This document shows positions 25,011 through 33,635 of a DNA stretch of 46,058 bases, piece after piece. How positions within the stretch are numbered: position 1 is the stretch's first letter; the number at the start of each line of letters is the position of its first letter. Location of the stretch: contig DASXFV010000079.1 of NCBI GenBank assembly GCA_036489445.1, forward strand, positions 1-46,058, in the 5' to 3' direction. Both the position numbers and the translations under genes were made by a program. Below the pieces are notes generated by a model. It saw only the letters and a list, made by a program, of their open reading frames with translations, ran no database searches and had not been told where the DNA came from. This DNA is from DAIDKA01 sp036489445. GTDB lineage: Bacteria > Pseudomonadota > Gammaproteobacteria > Steroidobacterales > Steroidobacteraceae.

Positions 25011-26744
25011 CTACGGGATGCTCAGCGTGACCCCCGTGGCATTGCCGGCACTCATATTGATAGTGTTGGCATAGGGGACTCGGACGAGGGTGCCGGTGGG
25101 GTTGGCGGAATTCCAGGCCCAGACTTCCGCGTTATAGACTCCAGGGGCGTAAGTCGTGCTCGAGCTGCCACCGGGTGCCACGGCATTCAAACTCAGGGTG
25201 CCCTGGCTGCCGTTCAGATAACCGGTCAAGGCCGCCGATGCCACCAACGCACCGTTGTAGGTGAGGAACAGTTCGGCGTTGTCGTATGCGGAGCTCTGGA
25301 GACTGACCGTCCCCTGGATGCTGTTGGCAGCAGTGCCGGTGGGCACCGGTGGGGCTGTCATCGTGAACAGCTGCGTGATCGTCGTGGAGGCAGGCGCGCT
25401 GACCGTGCTGCCCAGTGTCGCGGTGCCGTAGGACGGATTGATGGCGCCAATGGAGTAGGTGGCGGCGCCCTGACTGGGGTTCGCCGTGGTCAAAGAGATC
25501 GTGCCGCCGGCAACGTAAGTTCCGTATTGCAGTGCGCCACTGGAGAGTTCCTGGTCGGTGGCGAAGACCCCGCTGATCGGATCCACCGCACGCATCTCCA
25601 CCAGGTAGGGCACTTCCGAAGACAGCGGCAGCGTCTGGTAGAAGCCCACCACGGAACTGCTCGGCACGGCGGGCGTGCTGGTATTGAAATTGACCAGGTA
25701 CGGCGTCGCCGTTGTCAGGGTCAGCGTGCCCAGTACCGCTGCGGCGCTGCCGGGGGCGGAGTTGGTCACCGGAACGGACTTGACGATCACGGTCTGAATC
25801 GTCGGGCCATGAATGACCAGATCGTAGCTGGTCGGCGCGCCGGAGGCTGTCGACAGCGGATACAGATCAAACGTGCCGTCGGAGCCGACACGGGTGGTCT
25901 CCACGATGACATGCCGGGTGCCATCGCTGCTGAGGGCCTCGGCAGAGACCTGTACATCCGGTACACCGGCAATCGTCAGCGTCGAGACGTTCGACAGGGA
26001 AACCGCGCCCGCGATGGTGCCTGAATATTTGACGTCATAGCTTTGCGGATGCGGGTTGAGTGCGAACGCGGGTTGGCCGCTCAGGGAAATCGGGACCAGA
26101 TCACGCGTGGCATCGAAATCCACGATGGCCGAGGTGGTCGTCACCACCGGAGAGGAACTGGTGGAGGTCGTGGCGGCGGAGCTGGTGGCCGCTGTCGAAG
26201 TACCAATGACGCCTGAAGAGCTGGTGGAGTTACCCCCGATAGAGGAACTCGCCGCCGCGACCGTGAGACCGGTGCTGATGCTGATGCCTTGCGCGGCATT
26301 GAAGATGGCCAGCGGCACGGTGTGCGCCACTTCGGAGGTATCCAGATAGTCGACCTCATCGTTGGTGGCAGCACCCGCGCTCGAGGCGGAACTGGTCAGC
26401 GGGTCCGTCGAATCGGCGAGGATGATCATGACCTGTCCGTAGGTGCCAGCGCTGAGTTTCAGGTCGCTGGCAAACTGGCTCAGGGTGCCGTTGTTGAGCG
26501 TGGCCAGATCGACTGTGTACGGCGTGCTCAGCGGGAATTTGATCCACGACGCATCCGTGGCGGCGGCGGTGGAGCTGGTATTGAACCAGATCTGATTGAT
26601 GGTCAGGAAGACATGGGTGAATTGCGCCGCGGTGTTGCCCGTGGCCGAGACGCTGGTACGCGACTGGCAGCCTGCCAGCGCCGCCCCGCCCAGCAGCACC
26701 GCGAGTGCGGGCAGGCCCCTCCAGCGGGTGGCGATATTCGGCAT
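25011..26744 (-). CDS. DUF4382-type Ser/Thr-rich lipoprotein
   Basis: 577-residue predicted lipoprotein: Arg-containing signal peptide, lipobox LAGC near residues 23-26, then Gln, which favours outer-membrane sorting. Residues about 40-160 resemble DUF4382 (FTHVFLTINQIWF, LKLSAGTYGQVMIIL). A low-complexity Ser/Thr/Ala linker follows at about 175-215. The rest is beta-rich and repetitive with many Thr, Ser, Gly and Tyr, as in surface proteins. Function is unknown. AGGAA lies seven bases before ATG 26744. The neighbouring gsp genes make a type II-exported surface lipoprotein conceivable, but this is inference. Confidence 0.7.
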   Translation of the reverse strand: MPNIATRWRGLPALAVLLGGAALAGCQSRTSVSATGNTAAQFTHVFLTINQIWFNTSSTAAATDASWIKFPLSTPYTVDLATLNNGTLSQFASDLKLSAGTYGQVMIILADSTDPLTSSASSAGAATNDEVDYLDTSEVAHTVPLAIFNAAQGISISTGLTVAAASSSIGGNSTSSSGVIGTSTAATSSAATTSTSSSPVVTTTSAIVDFDATRDLVPISLSGQPAFALNPHPQSYDVKYSGTIAGAVSLSNVSTLTIAGVPDVQVSAEALSSDGTRHVIVETTRVGSDGTFDLYPLSTASGAPTSYDLVIHGPTIQTVIVKSVPVTNSAPGSAAAVLGTLTLTTATPYLVNFNTSTPAVPSSSVVGFYQTLPLSSEVPYLVEMRAVDPISGVFATDQELSSGALQYGTYVAGGTISLTTANPSQGAATYSIGAINPSYGTATLGSTVSAPASTTITQLFTMTAPPVPTGTAANSIQGTVSLQSSAYDNAELFLTYNGALVASAALTGYLNGSQGTLSLNAVAPGGSSSTTYAPGVYNAEVWAWNSANPTGTLVRVPYANTINMSAGNATGVTLSIP

Positions 26745-26855
26745 GACTTGATTCCTATCGACCCGGACCCTGGAGTCAACGGCTCAAATTAAGACACGTT
26801 GACCCGCATGAGGGTTCGAATATTGACGTAATTTCACCTGCCGGGGCGGGTTGAG

Positions 26856-27116
26856 TCAGCGCCGGGTCTTGCGGCCACCCCTGCGGGAGCCGTCACCGAT
26901 GTCGTAATCGTCGAAATCGCTGGTGAGCTCCGCGGTGAGTTTATCCTCCCGCATGCGCTCCAGGCGCCGCCACGGCGGCTCCCCGCTGCGCTGCGCTCTT
27001 TTCTTCGCGAGGTCGAGGTCCTTGGTCACCTGATCGAGGTCGACATCGGCTTCCTCAGCCGGCGGCTCATCGATCTCCTCGCCCTCAAATTCCTCGGCTT
27101 CGCCCTTTTCGCTCAT
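26856..27116 (-). CDS. Small charged protein of unknown function
   Basis: 86-residue hydrophilic protein with no signal or membrane segment. Residues 1-35 are very acidic (EAEEFEGEEIDEPPAEEADVD), the middle holds PPWRRLERMREDKLTAEL and the tail is basic (RRGGRKTRR). The central helix recalls short DUF3545/PA3496-type proteins that carry a RRxLExxxExxxLxxEL pattern, but this is a weak resemblance. It lies 34 bases downstream of gspF on the same strand and may be the last gene of that operon. A real gene is likely because the opposite charge blocks are well organised and the gap between neighbours fits; the function is not recognised. Confidence 0.6.
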   Translation of the reverse strand: MSEKGEAEEFEGEEIDEPPAEEADVDLDQVTKDLDLAKKRAQRSGEPPWRRLERMREDKLTAELTSDFDDYDIGDGSRRGGRKTRR

Positions 27117-27150
27117 GGCCCATCAACCATCTGAGTCGTTGGTGCGGATT

Positions 27151-28365
27151 CTAGTGGATGAGCTCGTTCATCTGGAAGATGGGCAGCAGCATTGCAAAAA
27201 CAATGCCCATCACGAACACTCCCATGAGCACGATCAGGCCGGGACCCAGCAGCCCTACAATGGCGGTCAGCAACCCGTCGAGCTCGCGTTCCTGGCTAAT
27301 CGACGCGCGTTCCAGCATGTTCTCCAGTTCACCGCTGGACTCACCGCTTTGGATGAGATGGATGGTCATGGGCGGAAACAGCCTGCTGATCGCCAGCGAT
27401 CGCCCGATGGAGGCCCCTTCGCGCACCCGCAACGAAGCCTCCGCCACGGCATCGCGCATCGGCAGGTTGGTGACCACCTCGCCGGCGATGCGCAGGGCGT
27501 CCAGCACCGGCACTGTGGCGCCCGTGAGGATGCTCAGGGTGCGCGTGAAGCGGGCAGTGTTGAAGCCGCGCACCAGTTTGCCCATCAACGGCAGTCGCAG
27601 CTGCAGCATGTGATAGCGACGTTTGGGGCCGGGCTTGGCGAGCCAGCGCGACAGCAGGATGAAGCCCACCACGCCGATGATCAGGATATAGATGCCACGC
27701 AGTCGCAGGAAATCACTGACGCTGATCAGCAGCCGCGTCATGATGGGCAGCTGCGCATGGCTGGACGTGAAGACGTTCACCACCTTCGGCACCACGTAGA
27801 CCAGCAGTCCGGCGACGATCACGACGCACATCACCGTCAGCGCAATCGGATACAGCATGGCGCCCAGGACCTTCTGCCGCATCTCCTCACGGGACTCGGT
27901 GTAGTCCGCCAGCCGCTCCAGCACCGTGTCCAGGTGTCCGGCCTGCTCGCCGGCCGAAACGGTGGCGCGGTAGATTTCCGGGAAGATGCGCGGGAAGTCC
28001 GCGAAGCCATCGGCGAGGGTATGGCCCTCCATGACCTTGGCGCGCACCCCGAGCACGATGCTCTGCACCCGCTGCTTCTCGGTCTGCTCGGAGACGGCGA
28101 GCAGGGATTCCTCCAGCGGCAGGCCCGCTTTCACCAGCGTCGCCAGCTGTCGGGTGAACAGCGCCAGGTCGGTGGCCGAGACCCGCCGGGCGAGGGAGAA
28201 GCTGCGCTTCTGGGATTTCTCCTGCTCCGAGACCGCGGTCACGGTGACCGGGAGCAGTTGCCGTTCCCGCAGCAACTGGCGCACATGACGGGGAGTGTCG
28301 CCTTCGACGATGCCGCGGCTCTCGCGACCGCCGGTATCCACCGCGGTGTATTCGAATGCGCCCAT
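27151..28365 (-). CDS. gspF: Type II secretion inner-membrane protein GspF
   Basis: 404-residue polytopic platform protein that couples the GspE ATPase to pseudopilus assembly. Two homologous cytoplasmic four-helix domains (DLALFTRQLATLVKAGLPLEESL and ARFTRTLSILTGATVPVLDAL) alternate with three membrane helices, the last being the C-terminal VALLGPGLIVLMGVFVMGIV-like segment near residues 370-395. It lies seven bases after gspE. T4P PilC is related, but the gspC-D-E context settles the system. Confidence 0.93.
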   Translation of the reverse strand: MGAFEYTAVDTGGRESRGIVEGDTPRHVRQLLRERQLLPVTVTAVSEQEKSQKRSFSLARRVSATDLALFTRQLATLVKAGLPLEESLLAVSEQTEKQRVQSIVLGVRAKVMEGHTLADGFADFPRIFPEIYRATVSAGEQAGHLDTVLERLADYTESREEMRQKVLGAMLYPIALTVMCVVIVAGLLVYVVPKVVNVFTSSHAQLPIMTRLLISVSDFLRLRGIYILIIGVVGFILLSRWLAKPGPKRRYHMLQLRLPLMGKLVRGFNTARFTRTLSILTGATVPVLDALRIAGEVVTNLPMRDAVAEASLRVREGASIGRSLAISRLFPPMTIHLIQSGESSGELENMLERASISQERELDGLLTAIVGLLGPGLIVLMGVFVMGIVFAMLLPIFQMNELIH

Positions 28366-28372
28366 GGCTTGC

Positions 28373-29869
28373 CTAGTCCTCGCGCGTCACGCGCAGGATT
28401 TCCTCCAGCGTCGTTTCCCCGCGCAGCACCCGCGCCCGGCCGTCATCGCGGATCGAGGGGGTGAGGATGCGGGCATGGCGTTCCAGCTCCTGTTCGGCGA
28501 CGCCATCGTGAATCATGGTGCGCATCTGGTCATCGACCATGACCAATTCGTAGATGCCACTGCGGCCCCGATAGCCGTTGTGACTGTTTCCCGGGCGGTA
28601 CAGCGTGGGCGCCGGCGCATCCGGCTTCAGGTTCAGTAACCGCCGCTCGTACTCACCGGCCTTGAAGGTCTGCCGGTTGTCCGGATTGAGCACGCGCACC
28701 AGGCGTTGGGCGACGACGCCAATGAGACTGGAAGAGAGCAGGAAGGGCTCGATGCCCATGTCCCGCAGCCGCGTCACCGCACCCACGGCGGTATTGGTGT
28801 GCAAGGTGGAGAGCACCAGATGACCGGTGAGACTGGCCTGCACAGCGATCTGTGCGGTCTCCAGGTCGCGGATTTCGCCGATCATCACCACATCCGGATC
28901 CTGCCGCAGAATGGCGCGCAGCCCGCGGGCGAAGGTCATCTCCACCTTGGTGTTGACCTGGGTCTGCCCGATGCCATCGATGTAGTACTCGATGGGGTCC
29001 TCGACCGTCATGATGTTGCGGGAATTGTCGTTGAGGCGCTCCAGCGCCGCATACAAAGTGGTCGTCTTGCCGGAACCGGTGGGTCCGGTCACCAGCAGGA
29101 TGCCGTGCGGCTTGTGAATGAGCTCATCGATGAGCTGCCCCGTGGTCGGGTCCATGCCCAGTGCGCTCAAATCCAGCCGGCCGGCCTGCTTGTCCAGGAT
29201 ACGCAGCACGACGCGCTCGCCATGCCCGCTGGGAATGGTCGACACGCGCACGTCCACCGCGCGACCCGCGATGCGCAGGCTGATGCGCCCATCCTGGGGC
29301 AGGCGCTTTTCGGCAATATCCAGCTTGGACATCACCTTGACGCGCGAAACGACCAGCGGTGCCACGGCGCGCTTGGACTGCAGCACCTCACGCAGGACGC
29401 CATCGACGCGGAAGCGCACGACCAGCCGGTTTTCAAACGGCTCGATGTGGATGTCCGAGGCATTCTCTTTGACCGCCTGGGTCAGCACCGCGTTGATGAG
29501 CCGGATGATGGGCGCATCGTCGTCGGCCTCCAACAGATCGGTCTGCTCGGGCAGCACCTGAGCCAGGTGCATCAGGTCCTCGGTGCCCTCGAAGCCGCCC
29601 ACGGCATCCATGGCGTTGGTGGCCCCCGTCTCGTAGGCCTGCCGCAGCAGAGCGTCAAAGGTCGCCTCGTCCACCCGTTGAATGCGCAGGGGCAGGCGCA
29701 GGTAGCGTCGCACTTCGGCCAGCGCCTGCGGCGATGCGACGCCGCGCACCGTACACATCATCACCCCGTCCACGACCTCACCGACCAGGACACCGTGCCG
29801 CTTCGCGAACGCGAAGGAGATCCGCTTGTCTACGGCTGTCGGTGCTGCGACGGCGGCGGCTTCGGTCAT
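28373..29869 (-). CDS. gspE: Type II secretion ATPase GspE, zinc motif lost
   Basis: 498-residue secretion ATPase acting at the inner membrane. Visible: Asp box SDIHIEPFENRLVVRFRVDG, Walker A GPTGSGKTTT (near residue 261), Walker B DPDVVMIGEIRD and the His box GHLVLSTLHTN. The C-terminal subdomain that normally carries CxxC...CxxC reads NPDN (28676-28687) and NSHN (28577-28588), so all four zinc ligands are Asn. The surrounding YRGRSGIYELV is intact, so this is a substitution, not a deletion. Some Xanthomonadales GspE proteins are also reported without the tetracysteine. ATG 29869 overlaps the gspD stop. Confidence 0.93.
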   Translation of the reverse strand: MTEAAAVAAPTAVDKRISFAFAKRHGVLVGEVVDGVMMCTVRGVASPQALAEVRRYLRLPLRIQRVDEATFDALLRQAYETGATNAMDAVGGFEGTEDLMHLAQVLPEQTDLLEADDDAPIIRLINAVLTQAVKENASDIHIEPFENRLVVRFRVDGVLREVLQSKRAVAPLVVSRVKVMSKLDIAEKRLPQDGRISLRIAGRAVDVRVSTIPSGHGERVVLRILDKQAGRLDLSALGMDPTTGQLIDELIHKPHGILLVTGPTGSGKTTTLYAALERLNDNSRNIMTVEDPIEYYIDGIGQTQVNTKVEMTFARGLRAILRQDPDVVMIGEIRDLETAQIAVQASLTGHLVLSTLHTNTAVGAVTRLRDMGIEPFLLSSSLIGVVAQRLVRVLNPDNRQTFKAGEYERRLLNLKPDAPAPTLYRPGNSHNGYRGRSGIYELVMVDDQMRTMIHDGVAEQELERHARILTPSIRDDGRARVLRGETTLEEILRVTRED

Positions 29870-32097
29870 TTTTGTGCCTGCGGCGCCGAGGAGGGCGTCG
29901 CCGCAGCGGCGGCCGCAGCGGCATTGCTGCGTGCCTCGGCATCGATCTCGCGCTGCGCCTTCTCGGCCGCGCGCTCGCGTTCCTGTTCAGTGATCGGCGC
30001 CTTGGGCGTCGAACCCGGCGGCGGCGGCGGCGGGGGCGGCGGCAGCAACGGGGGCTTCACGCCGGGCAGCAGCGGGATCTCACCTCTCTCGCCCTGGCTG
30101 ACCGCCCGTTGCTCCTCGCGGATGAAGTTGTACTTGGAGTTGGTCTCGGTCGACATCTCGGTGGCGTCATGCATGATCTGAGGGCGGATGAAGACCATCA
30201 GATTGCTCTTGGTCTGGGTGGCCGAATGATCCTTGAACAGTTCGCCCAGGATCGGAATGCTGCCCAGGAAGGGTACGCGCGTCTCGGTATGGTCGTATTC
30301 ATTGCTGATCAGGCCGCCGATCACAATGATGCCGCCGTCTTCGATCAGCACGTTGGTGGAGATCTCACGCTTGCTGGTGGTGGGGTTGACGGCGGTGCTG
30401 GCACTGGGGAGCACACTGGAGCTCTCGATGTCGATCTTCAGCACGATGGCGTCGCCCTCGTTGATCTGCGGCGTCACTTTGAGGATGGTGCCCACCTCCT
30501 CGTTCTGGATGGTCTGGAACGGGCTCACCGCGCCGCCGGAAGTTCCCGTGTTGGTGTACTGACCGGTGACGAAGGGCACCTCCTCGACGGCCTTCAGGGT
30601 GGCTTCCTGATTGTCCGTGGTCAGCGCCGAGGGGGTGGCGATCACATTGGTACTCGTGTCGCTGCGCAGGGCGCGCAGCATGGCGGCGAAGCTGATGCCG
30701 CTTTGCGCGACCCGGCCGAGGGCCACCGTGGTGCCGTTCTCCAGCGCGGAGCTGATGCTGGTCGGATTGCTGATGGCATTGGCCAGATCCACCAGGCTGG
30801 CCCCGCCCACCGGCGTCAGGAAGGTCGCGCCGGGGATCGTCGTACCGTTGTTCTCCCCCCACGTGGCCCAGTTCACACCCAGCTCGGAAGACTTGGTCAG
30901 ATCGACGTCGACAATGATGGCTTCCACCAGCACCTGTGGGTGGCGGATGTCGAGTTGGTCGACGATGGCGTTGATCTGCCGCATCACCTTCGGCGGCGCC
31001 GTGATCACCAGCGCGTTGTTGGTGGGGTCGGACCAGATCTGGGAGTTCTTGGTCTCCTGGGCCGTAGGCGTCGTGCCGCCCGCGGCCCCGCCGGCACCCG
31101 CGGCGGCCGCGGCCACGCCCGTGAGCTGCTCCTTGAGTTTCGCCGCCAGCTTGTCCGAATCGGCGTAGTGCAGGTAGCGCACCTGCGTATCGCCGCCGTT
31201 TTGCTGGGGCGTATCCATATGGGCGATCAGCACCTTGGCACGCAGCCGTGCCGCCGGCTCACCACTGATCAGCACGCTGTTGGAGCGCTCGTCAGCGACC
31301 AGTTTCAAGGGTTGAACGCCGGGCTCCTGCTGGGCCTGAGCACCCTGGTACAGGCTGGTGAGTACGCGCACCACCTCGGTGGCCGAAGCATTCTGCATCG
31401 GCACGACTTCCACATCGGCATCGCCCACCTGATCGATGCGCGCGATGATTTTCATGATCCTGGCGACGTTCGAGGCATGGTCGGTGATGATGATCATGTT
31501 CGCCTGGCTGTAGGCGTTGACCTGTCCGGTCGTGGGCACCAGGGCCCGCAGCACCGTGACCAGCTGCGTCGCGCTCACGTTCTTGACCGGGATCACCTGG
31601 GTGATGGTCTGATCCGAAGTGGGACTCACATGGTCCTGCAGATCCTCGGTCCCGGGATAGAAACGCTGGTTGGCGTCGGGAATGATCTTGATGGTGCCGG
31701 CCGCACCGGGCACCGCGATGTAACTATGCACCTGCAGGATGGACAGGAAGATCTGGTAGAAAGTCTCCGCATTGACCGGCGTGGAGGACAGCACGGTCAC
31801 CTGGGCGCGCACCCGCGTATCGATGATGAAGGTCTTGTGGGTGGCCGCGGCCACCGCTTCCGCGATCTCGCCCAGGTCCGCATTGCGGAAGTTCAGGGTG
31901 TAGCGGGCGTCGTCGCGTCTGCTGGCCGGGGCGCTGCCGGGCAGCGGCGTCGTGCGCGGCGCGGCATTCGCGGGCGCGCCGGCCTGCGCCCGTGCCAGGC
32001 CCGGGGCTGCCAGGGGCGCGAGGGCCAGCAGCAAGGCACAGCTGGCCAGGAGCCTGCGGAGGGACTTGCCGTGCCTGGGAAATTCAGAAAATGTCAT
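29866..32097 (-). CDS. gspD: Type II secretion secretin GspD
   Basis: 743-residue outer-membrane secretin. A signal peptide (about 1-37, ends GLARA) is followed by the N0 domain (YTLNFRNADLGEIAEAVA), N1-N3 domains with a Gly/Ala/Thr loop in N3 (near residues 325-345), the secretin domain ending VPFLGSIPILGELFKD and MVFIRPQIM, and an S-domain-like KYNFIREEQRA that may bind a pilotin. The C-terminus has an unusual eight-proline run and an Ala/Glu-rich tail. It lies 38 bases after gspC and overlaps gspE by four bases. Confidence 0.94.
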   Translation of the reverse strand: MTFSEFPRHGKSLRRLLASCALLLALAPLAAPGLARAQAGAPANAAPRTTPLPGSAPASRRDDARYTLNFRNADLGEIAEAVAAATHKTFIIDTRVRAQVTVLSSTPVNAETFYQIFLSILQVHSYIAVPGAAGTIKIIPDANQRFYPGTEDLQDHVSPTSDQTITQVIPVKNVSATQLVTVLRALVPTTGQVNAYSQANMIIITDHASNVARIMKIIARIDQVGDADVEVVPMQNASATEVVRVLTSLYQGAQAQQEPGVQPLKLVADERSNSVLISGEPAARLRAKVLIAHMDTPQQNGGDTQVRYLHYADSDKLAAKLKEQLTGVAAAAAGAGGAAGGTTPTAQETKNSQIWSDPTNNALVITAPPKVMRQINAIVDQLDIRHPQVLVEAIIVDVDLTKSSELGVNWATWGENNGTTIPGATFLTPVGGASLVDLANAISNPTSISSALENGTTVALGRVAQSGISFAAMLRALRSDTSTNVIATPSALTTDNQEATLKAVEEVPFVTGQYTNTGTSGGAVSPFQTIQNEEVGTILKVTPQINEGDAIVLKIDIESSSVLPSASTAVNPTTSKREISTNVLIEDGGIIVIGGLISNEYDHTETRVPFLGSIPILGELFKDHSATQTKSNLMVFIRPQIMHDATEMSTETNSKYNFIREEQRAVSQGERGEIPLLPGVKPPLLPPPPPPPPPGSTPKAPITEQERERAAEKAQREIDAEARSNAAAAAAAATPSSAPQAQK

Positions 32098-32135
32098 CGA
32101 AGGTATTCCTTGGGGCTGGAGGCGCCGCGCGGCGC

Positions 32136-33071
32136 CTAACGACTTCCGGGCGGGGCACCCGGCTCAGAGGCGGTAGCGCCCGCCGCATCCGGGCCGCTAT
32201 TGCCGATCTGTTCGGCCTCGCTGGCGATCGTCGACATATTCAGGGTGATATCTTGCTGCTGGCCGTTACGCATTACCGTGACGCGTGCCTGATCCGAGTT
32301 GCCCATGCTGGCGAAAATGTCGTTGCCCCGCGTCGGGTCATCCAGCGCGGTGCCATTGATTGCCAGGACCAGGTCCCCATTGCGCAGCCCAAGCGTGGCA
32401 AAGGCCTTGGCGTTGCGACCGGGATAGACCCGGTAGCCCCGCAGTTTGCCTTCCGCGAAAACCGGCTGCGGCCTTAGGACATCGGAAATCAGGCCCGGTT
32501 CGTTGGAAATGACGCGCTGCACACGATCCACGGCCGAGGGGCCGGGCGGCGGCGGCGGTGCGCCCGCCCCGGGAGTGATCTTGTGCGGCAGCAACAGCGC
32601 CTCGATGATGCCATTGCGCTCCAGCAGCACCCGGTCGGTGTAGATGGCATGCAGCTGCGCATTACCGGGCAGCTGGCGGCCGACGGCGTAAATCTTCGCA
32701 TTGGTGGCGGTCGTGCCGATAATGGCCAGGCCGTCCTTGGGGTCGGTGGCGGCAATGGTGCCCGTCAGGACCAGCGGCATATTGGTCTGGGGCGCATTGG
32801 CATCGTCCACCAGCGGCGCGGGCGCCGCGCCGAACAGGTGGCCACTGGTCAGGGCCGTCAGGTCGAGCTGGGGATGGGCGGCGGCATGTGCCAGGACCTG
32901 TGGCGCAGGCAGCTGGCCGCCGCCGCTGCCGGCCAGGCGGGTGAGGATGACAGCGGCCTGGACACCCAGGGCGGCGGCCAGGACCCATACGGCCACTTGT
33001 GGGGCATGCGTGACCCACTCGGTGCGCGATGCGGGCAGGCCTGCTCCCCCGAGCCACGAAACAGTGCTCAT
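32136..33071 (-). CDS. gspC: Type II secretion protein GspC
   Basis: 311-residue inner-membrane protein linking the inner platform to the secretin. One membrane helix (about 26-45: VAVWVLAAALGVQAAVIL), the homology region at about 75-160 (HLFGAAP, MPLVLTGTIAATDPKDGLAII), a Pro-rich linker and a C-terminal PDZ domain (GYRVYPGRNAKAF, GLRNGDLVLAINGTAL). GAGGGG precedes ATG 33071. It is the first gene of the gspC-D-E-F operon, divergent from clpS. Confidence 0.9.
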   Translation of the reverse strand: MSTVSWLGGAGLPASRTEWVTHAPQVAVWVLAAALGVQAAVILTRLAGSGGGQLPAPQVLAHAAAHPQLDLTALTSGHLFGAAPAPLVDDANAPQTNMPLVLTGTIAATDPKDGLAIIGTTATNAKIYAVGRQLPGNAQLHAIYTDRVLLERNGIIEALLLPHKITPGAGAPPPPPGPSAVDRVQRVISNEPGLISDVLRPQPVFAEGKLRGYRVYPGRNAKAFATLGLRNGDLVLAINGTALDDPTRGNDIFASMGNSDQARVTVMRNGQQQDITLNMSTIASEAEQIGNSGPDAAGATASEPGAPPGSR

Positions 33072-33146
33072 AGTCGAACTTGCCCCTCAGGAGTGAAGGC
33101 CACAGCGGGGGCAGCAGTCCCCGGCGGCATTGTGGCAGGTCGTGCA

Positions 33147-33176
33147 ATCATAATGGGGCTTCGCTTTCGCTCTCAA
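33147..33176 (-). promoter_or_regulatory. Predicted sigma70 promoter of gspC-D-E-F
   Basis: On the minus strand TTGAGA (33176-33171), an 18-base spacer and TATGAT (33152-33147). The start would be near 33140, giving a leader of about 70 nt with a GAGGGG ribosome binding site. Confidence 0.5.
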
Positions 33177-33230
33177 GCAATTGTTTTCCAATTAGTTTCA
33201 CTGTGGCCGTTTGACGACAGTATTGAGGCC

Positions 33231-33259
33231 TTGTGCTGGGGTTTTGCTGACCCTATAAA
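33231..33259 (+). promoter_or_regulatory. Sigma70 promoter of clpS, predicted leaderless
   Basis: TTGTGC (33231-33236), a 17-base spacer and TATAAA (33254-33259). The clpS ATG begins seven bases after the -10 box, exactly where transcription should start, and no Shine-Dalgarno sequence with usable spacing is present. Confidence 0.65.
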
Positions 33260-33265
33260 GAGACC

Positions 33266-33586
33266 ATGTCGGATCCGTTTCCCGCCCGCCACGATGGCGG
33301 CGTCGTCGTCGAAGAGGCGCGCCCTAAAGTCAAGCAACCGCCTCTCTACCAGGTGGTCTTACTCAATGATGATTACACCCCGATGGAGTTTGTCGTCGAC
33401 GTCCTGGAAAAGTTCTTCAGTCTGAACCGACCGGCCGCAACTCGGATCATGCTGGAGGTGCATACCAAGGGTAAGGGCGTATGTGGGGTCTTTACCTTCG
33501 AGATCGCAGAAACTAAGGTGGCACAGGTCACAGGATATGCGCGGGATAATCAACACCCATTGATGTGTACTCTGGAAGAGGCGTAG
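33266..33586 (+). CDS. clpS: ClpS adaptor (N-recognin)
   Basis: 106-residue adaptor that delivers proteins with N-terminal Leu, Phe, Tyr or Trp to ClpAP. The signature VVLLNDDYTPMEFVVDVLEKFF holds the binding-pocket Asn-Asp and Met, and the second pocket His is in EVHTKGKGVCG. The disordered N-terminal tail needed for ClpA engagement is present. It sits 49 bases before clpA. A promoter ends six bases before the ATG, so the mRNA may have no leader. Confidence 0.96.
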   Translation: MSDPFPARHDGGVVVEEARPKVKQPPLYQVVLLNDDYTPMEFVVDVLEKFFSLNRPAATRIMLEVHTKGKGVCGVFTFEIAETKVAQVTGYARDNQHPLMCTLEEA

Positions 33587-33635
33587 GGAACCACAACTTG
33601 CTTAACCCGACAGGGTTGCAGAAGGCGTAGTCAAC

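Noticed and set aside
30000..30060. GGCGGC triplet run as a possible unstable repeat
   Set aside because: It encodes the polyproline tail of GspD; similar proline linkers occur in GspC, so a coding explanation is enough.
27115..30181. Long plus-strand open frames opposite gspF and gspE
   Set aside because: High-GC codon bias leaves antisense frames open; products are His/Gln/Asp-rich, and the type II secretion genes explain the sequence.
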